This document shows positions 57,653 through 64,000 of a stretch of 64,000 nucleotides of DNA, piece by piece. The number at the start of each line of letters is the position of its first letter. The stretch's first letter is position 1. Both the position numbers and the translations under genes were made by a program. The DNA is from Cliona cf. orientalis (lineage: Eukaryota; Porifera; Demospongiae; Clionaida; Clionaidae). The DNA is taken from NCBI GenBank assembly GCA_963930775.1, contig OZ005707.1, positions 4,464,001-4,528,000 on the forward strand. Reading direction: 5' to 3'. The notes under the pieces are model-generated. The model searched no databases. It was not told the DNA's origin and saw nothing but the letters and a program-made list of their open reading frames with translations.

Positions 57653-58120
57653 GTGTCTATAATTCCATACGATCAACCTAGGCACATAACCTAGCAACAG
57701 AGGGAATTGACAACAACAATAAAACAAAATTAGGCGTCCGGAATCGCTAGTACTGGTTAAGGATACAACTCGAATCACTAATACTGGTTAAGTGATTAAT
57801 ATTTCAAGTTTTGAAAATAAGGATACAAACTACTATGATTCATGTATTAATTTTAATATTAAATAATAATATGATCATTAGAAAGCCTTCAAAGAACACT
57901 AAGCTTAGTTAGTGTCACATGATACGAAGATAGTGATATCAGTGGAGCAAACACTAAACTACGTAGCAATAAGTATGGAATTACCAGTAGAGCAATCACA
58001 GCTATCCCTGGCAAGGAACCCTATTCCTGTGTTGGTGTTGCGTAGTGCTAACGGTTGTACTGCGCATGCGCGCGTGTAATGGGCGCCGCCCCTAGCTCGT
58101 GCGTTGATAGAAGTTTGGAA
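57653..58120. promoter_or_regulatory. Spacer with cathepsin 6 promoter; NRF1 palindrome at 58061
   Basis: The site tgcgcatgcgcgcg (58061-58074) contains the full GCGCATGCGC core and lies 47 bp before the copy 6 start codon. A GC-rich stretch (gggcgccgcccc) follows it. Confidence 0.6.
57718..57723 (+). terminator. AATAAA polyadenylation signal of cathepsin copy 5
   Basis: The hexamer in caacaataaaac is 66 nt after the stop codon. Confidence 0.5.
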
Positions 58121-60665
<2,545 letters not shown>

Positions 60666-60871
60666 ATCATTTTAATCTTGACTACCTGAATAACTGTGTT
60701 TAGTATGATGACTATTATTGATGTTGTAGCTTTTCTTTGAGGAATAATAATAATGATAATTATTATAAGTTAAGGTGTTTCGTGAGAGTGTACATGCTGA
60801 TGCAGGAAATTACTTTTAGTATATATCCCAAGTGCATAATATTATGAAACGTTCTCAAGCGGTAACACGCA

Positions 60872-60882
60872 CGCGCATGCGT
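60872..60882. promoter_or_regulatory. NRF1-like cgcgcatgcgt site upstream of cathepsin 7
   Basis: It lies 63 bp before the copy 7 start codon, followed by gccccacccac. Confidence 0.5.
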
Positions 60883-60944
60883 AAGACATTGTGCGATTGG
60901 ATTTGAGCCCCACCCACAGCCTCGTCTCGACGGCAAGATTGAAC

Positions 60945-62599
<1,655 letters not shown>

Positions 62600-62710
62600 T
62601 TTCACAGACCACCATGCTCTAACATTTGACAATAATTACAGAATACTGATAATTGCACGATTAATTTCAATGCTGCCATAATAATATTTTTGAGCCAACA
62701 AATCTTGTAC

Positions 62711-62719
62711 GCATGCGCA
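62711..62719. promoter_or_regulatory. NRF1-like gcatgcgca site upstream of cathepsin 8
   Basis: It lies 154 bp before the copy 8 start codon. Confidence 0.5.
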
Positions 62720-62872
62720 TAACTTGATGGTAGTATGCGCGTCCGCGCCCAACCTCCTCCGCTCGCGATTGATCTCACTTTTTTGCCTTCCTCAATGCCA
62801 CAATAGCCTGAGGCCCTCCCATCGTAAATTATTTACGAACAAAAGGATTGAGCGCTGGTGTGTCACTGCATC

Positions 62873-64000
<1,128 letters not shown>

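Overview
The window looks like genomic DNA of an early-branching invertebrate animal, most likely a demosponge. All genes are split by GT-AG introns. The proteins are animal types: a guanylate-binding-protein GTPase with a CaaX end, UBXN8, isovaleryl-CoA dehydrogenase, CHCHD1/MRPS37, a secreted cystine-knot-like protein and cathepsin L. Introns and spacers are full of small inverted-repeat transposons. The sponge assignment is an inference from gene style and repeat content; no taxon-specific marker was seen. Exon joins were worked out by hand from splice sites, reading phase and family alignment from memory, so they are models.

Layout: (1) 1256-12227 (+) is a large GBP-like GTPase ending in a prenylation signal; its 5.9 kb first intron carries a multi-level nest of transposons. 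(2) 14798-16291 (-) is UBXN8, an ER UBX-domain protein, head-to-head with (3) 16341-31540 (+), mitochondrial isovaleryl-CoA dehydrogenase (9 exons, 427 aa), whose last intron is 9.15 kb. (4) 32883-35778 (+) is a secreted 301-aa Cys-rich protein with three cystine-knot-like repeats. (5) 36063-38668 (-) is the mitoribosomal twin-CX9C protein CHCHD1, head-to-head with (6) 39099-43312 (+), an unrecognised 354-aa protein with a potential N-myristoylation start and a basic cluster. (7) 43604-64000 (+) is a head-to-tail array of eight cathepsin L-type cysteine protease genes, seven complete and one cut by the window end, all with the same eight-exon plan and all apparently intact.

The main points of interest are the protease array (one exon much more uniform than the rest, an NRF1-like motif upstream of seven of eight start codons), the cystine-knot-like secreted protein, the unrecognised possible myristoyl protein, the prenylated GBP, and a set of small transposon families whose target-site duplications can be read directly. 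No tRNA, rRNA, CRISPR or prokaryotic-type feature was seen.
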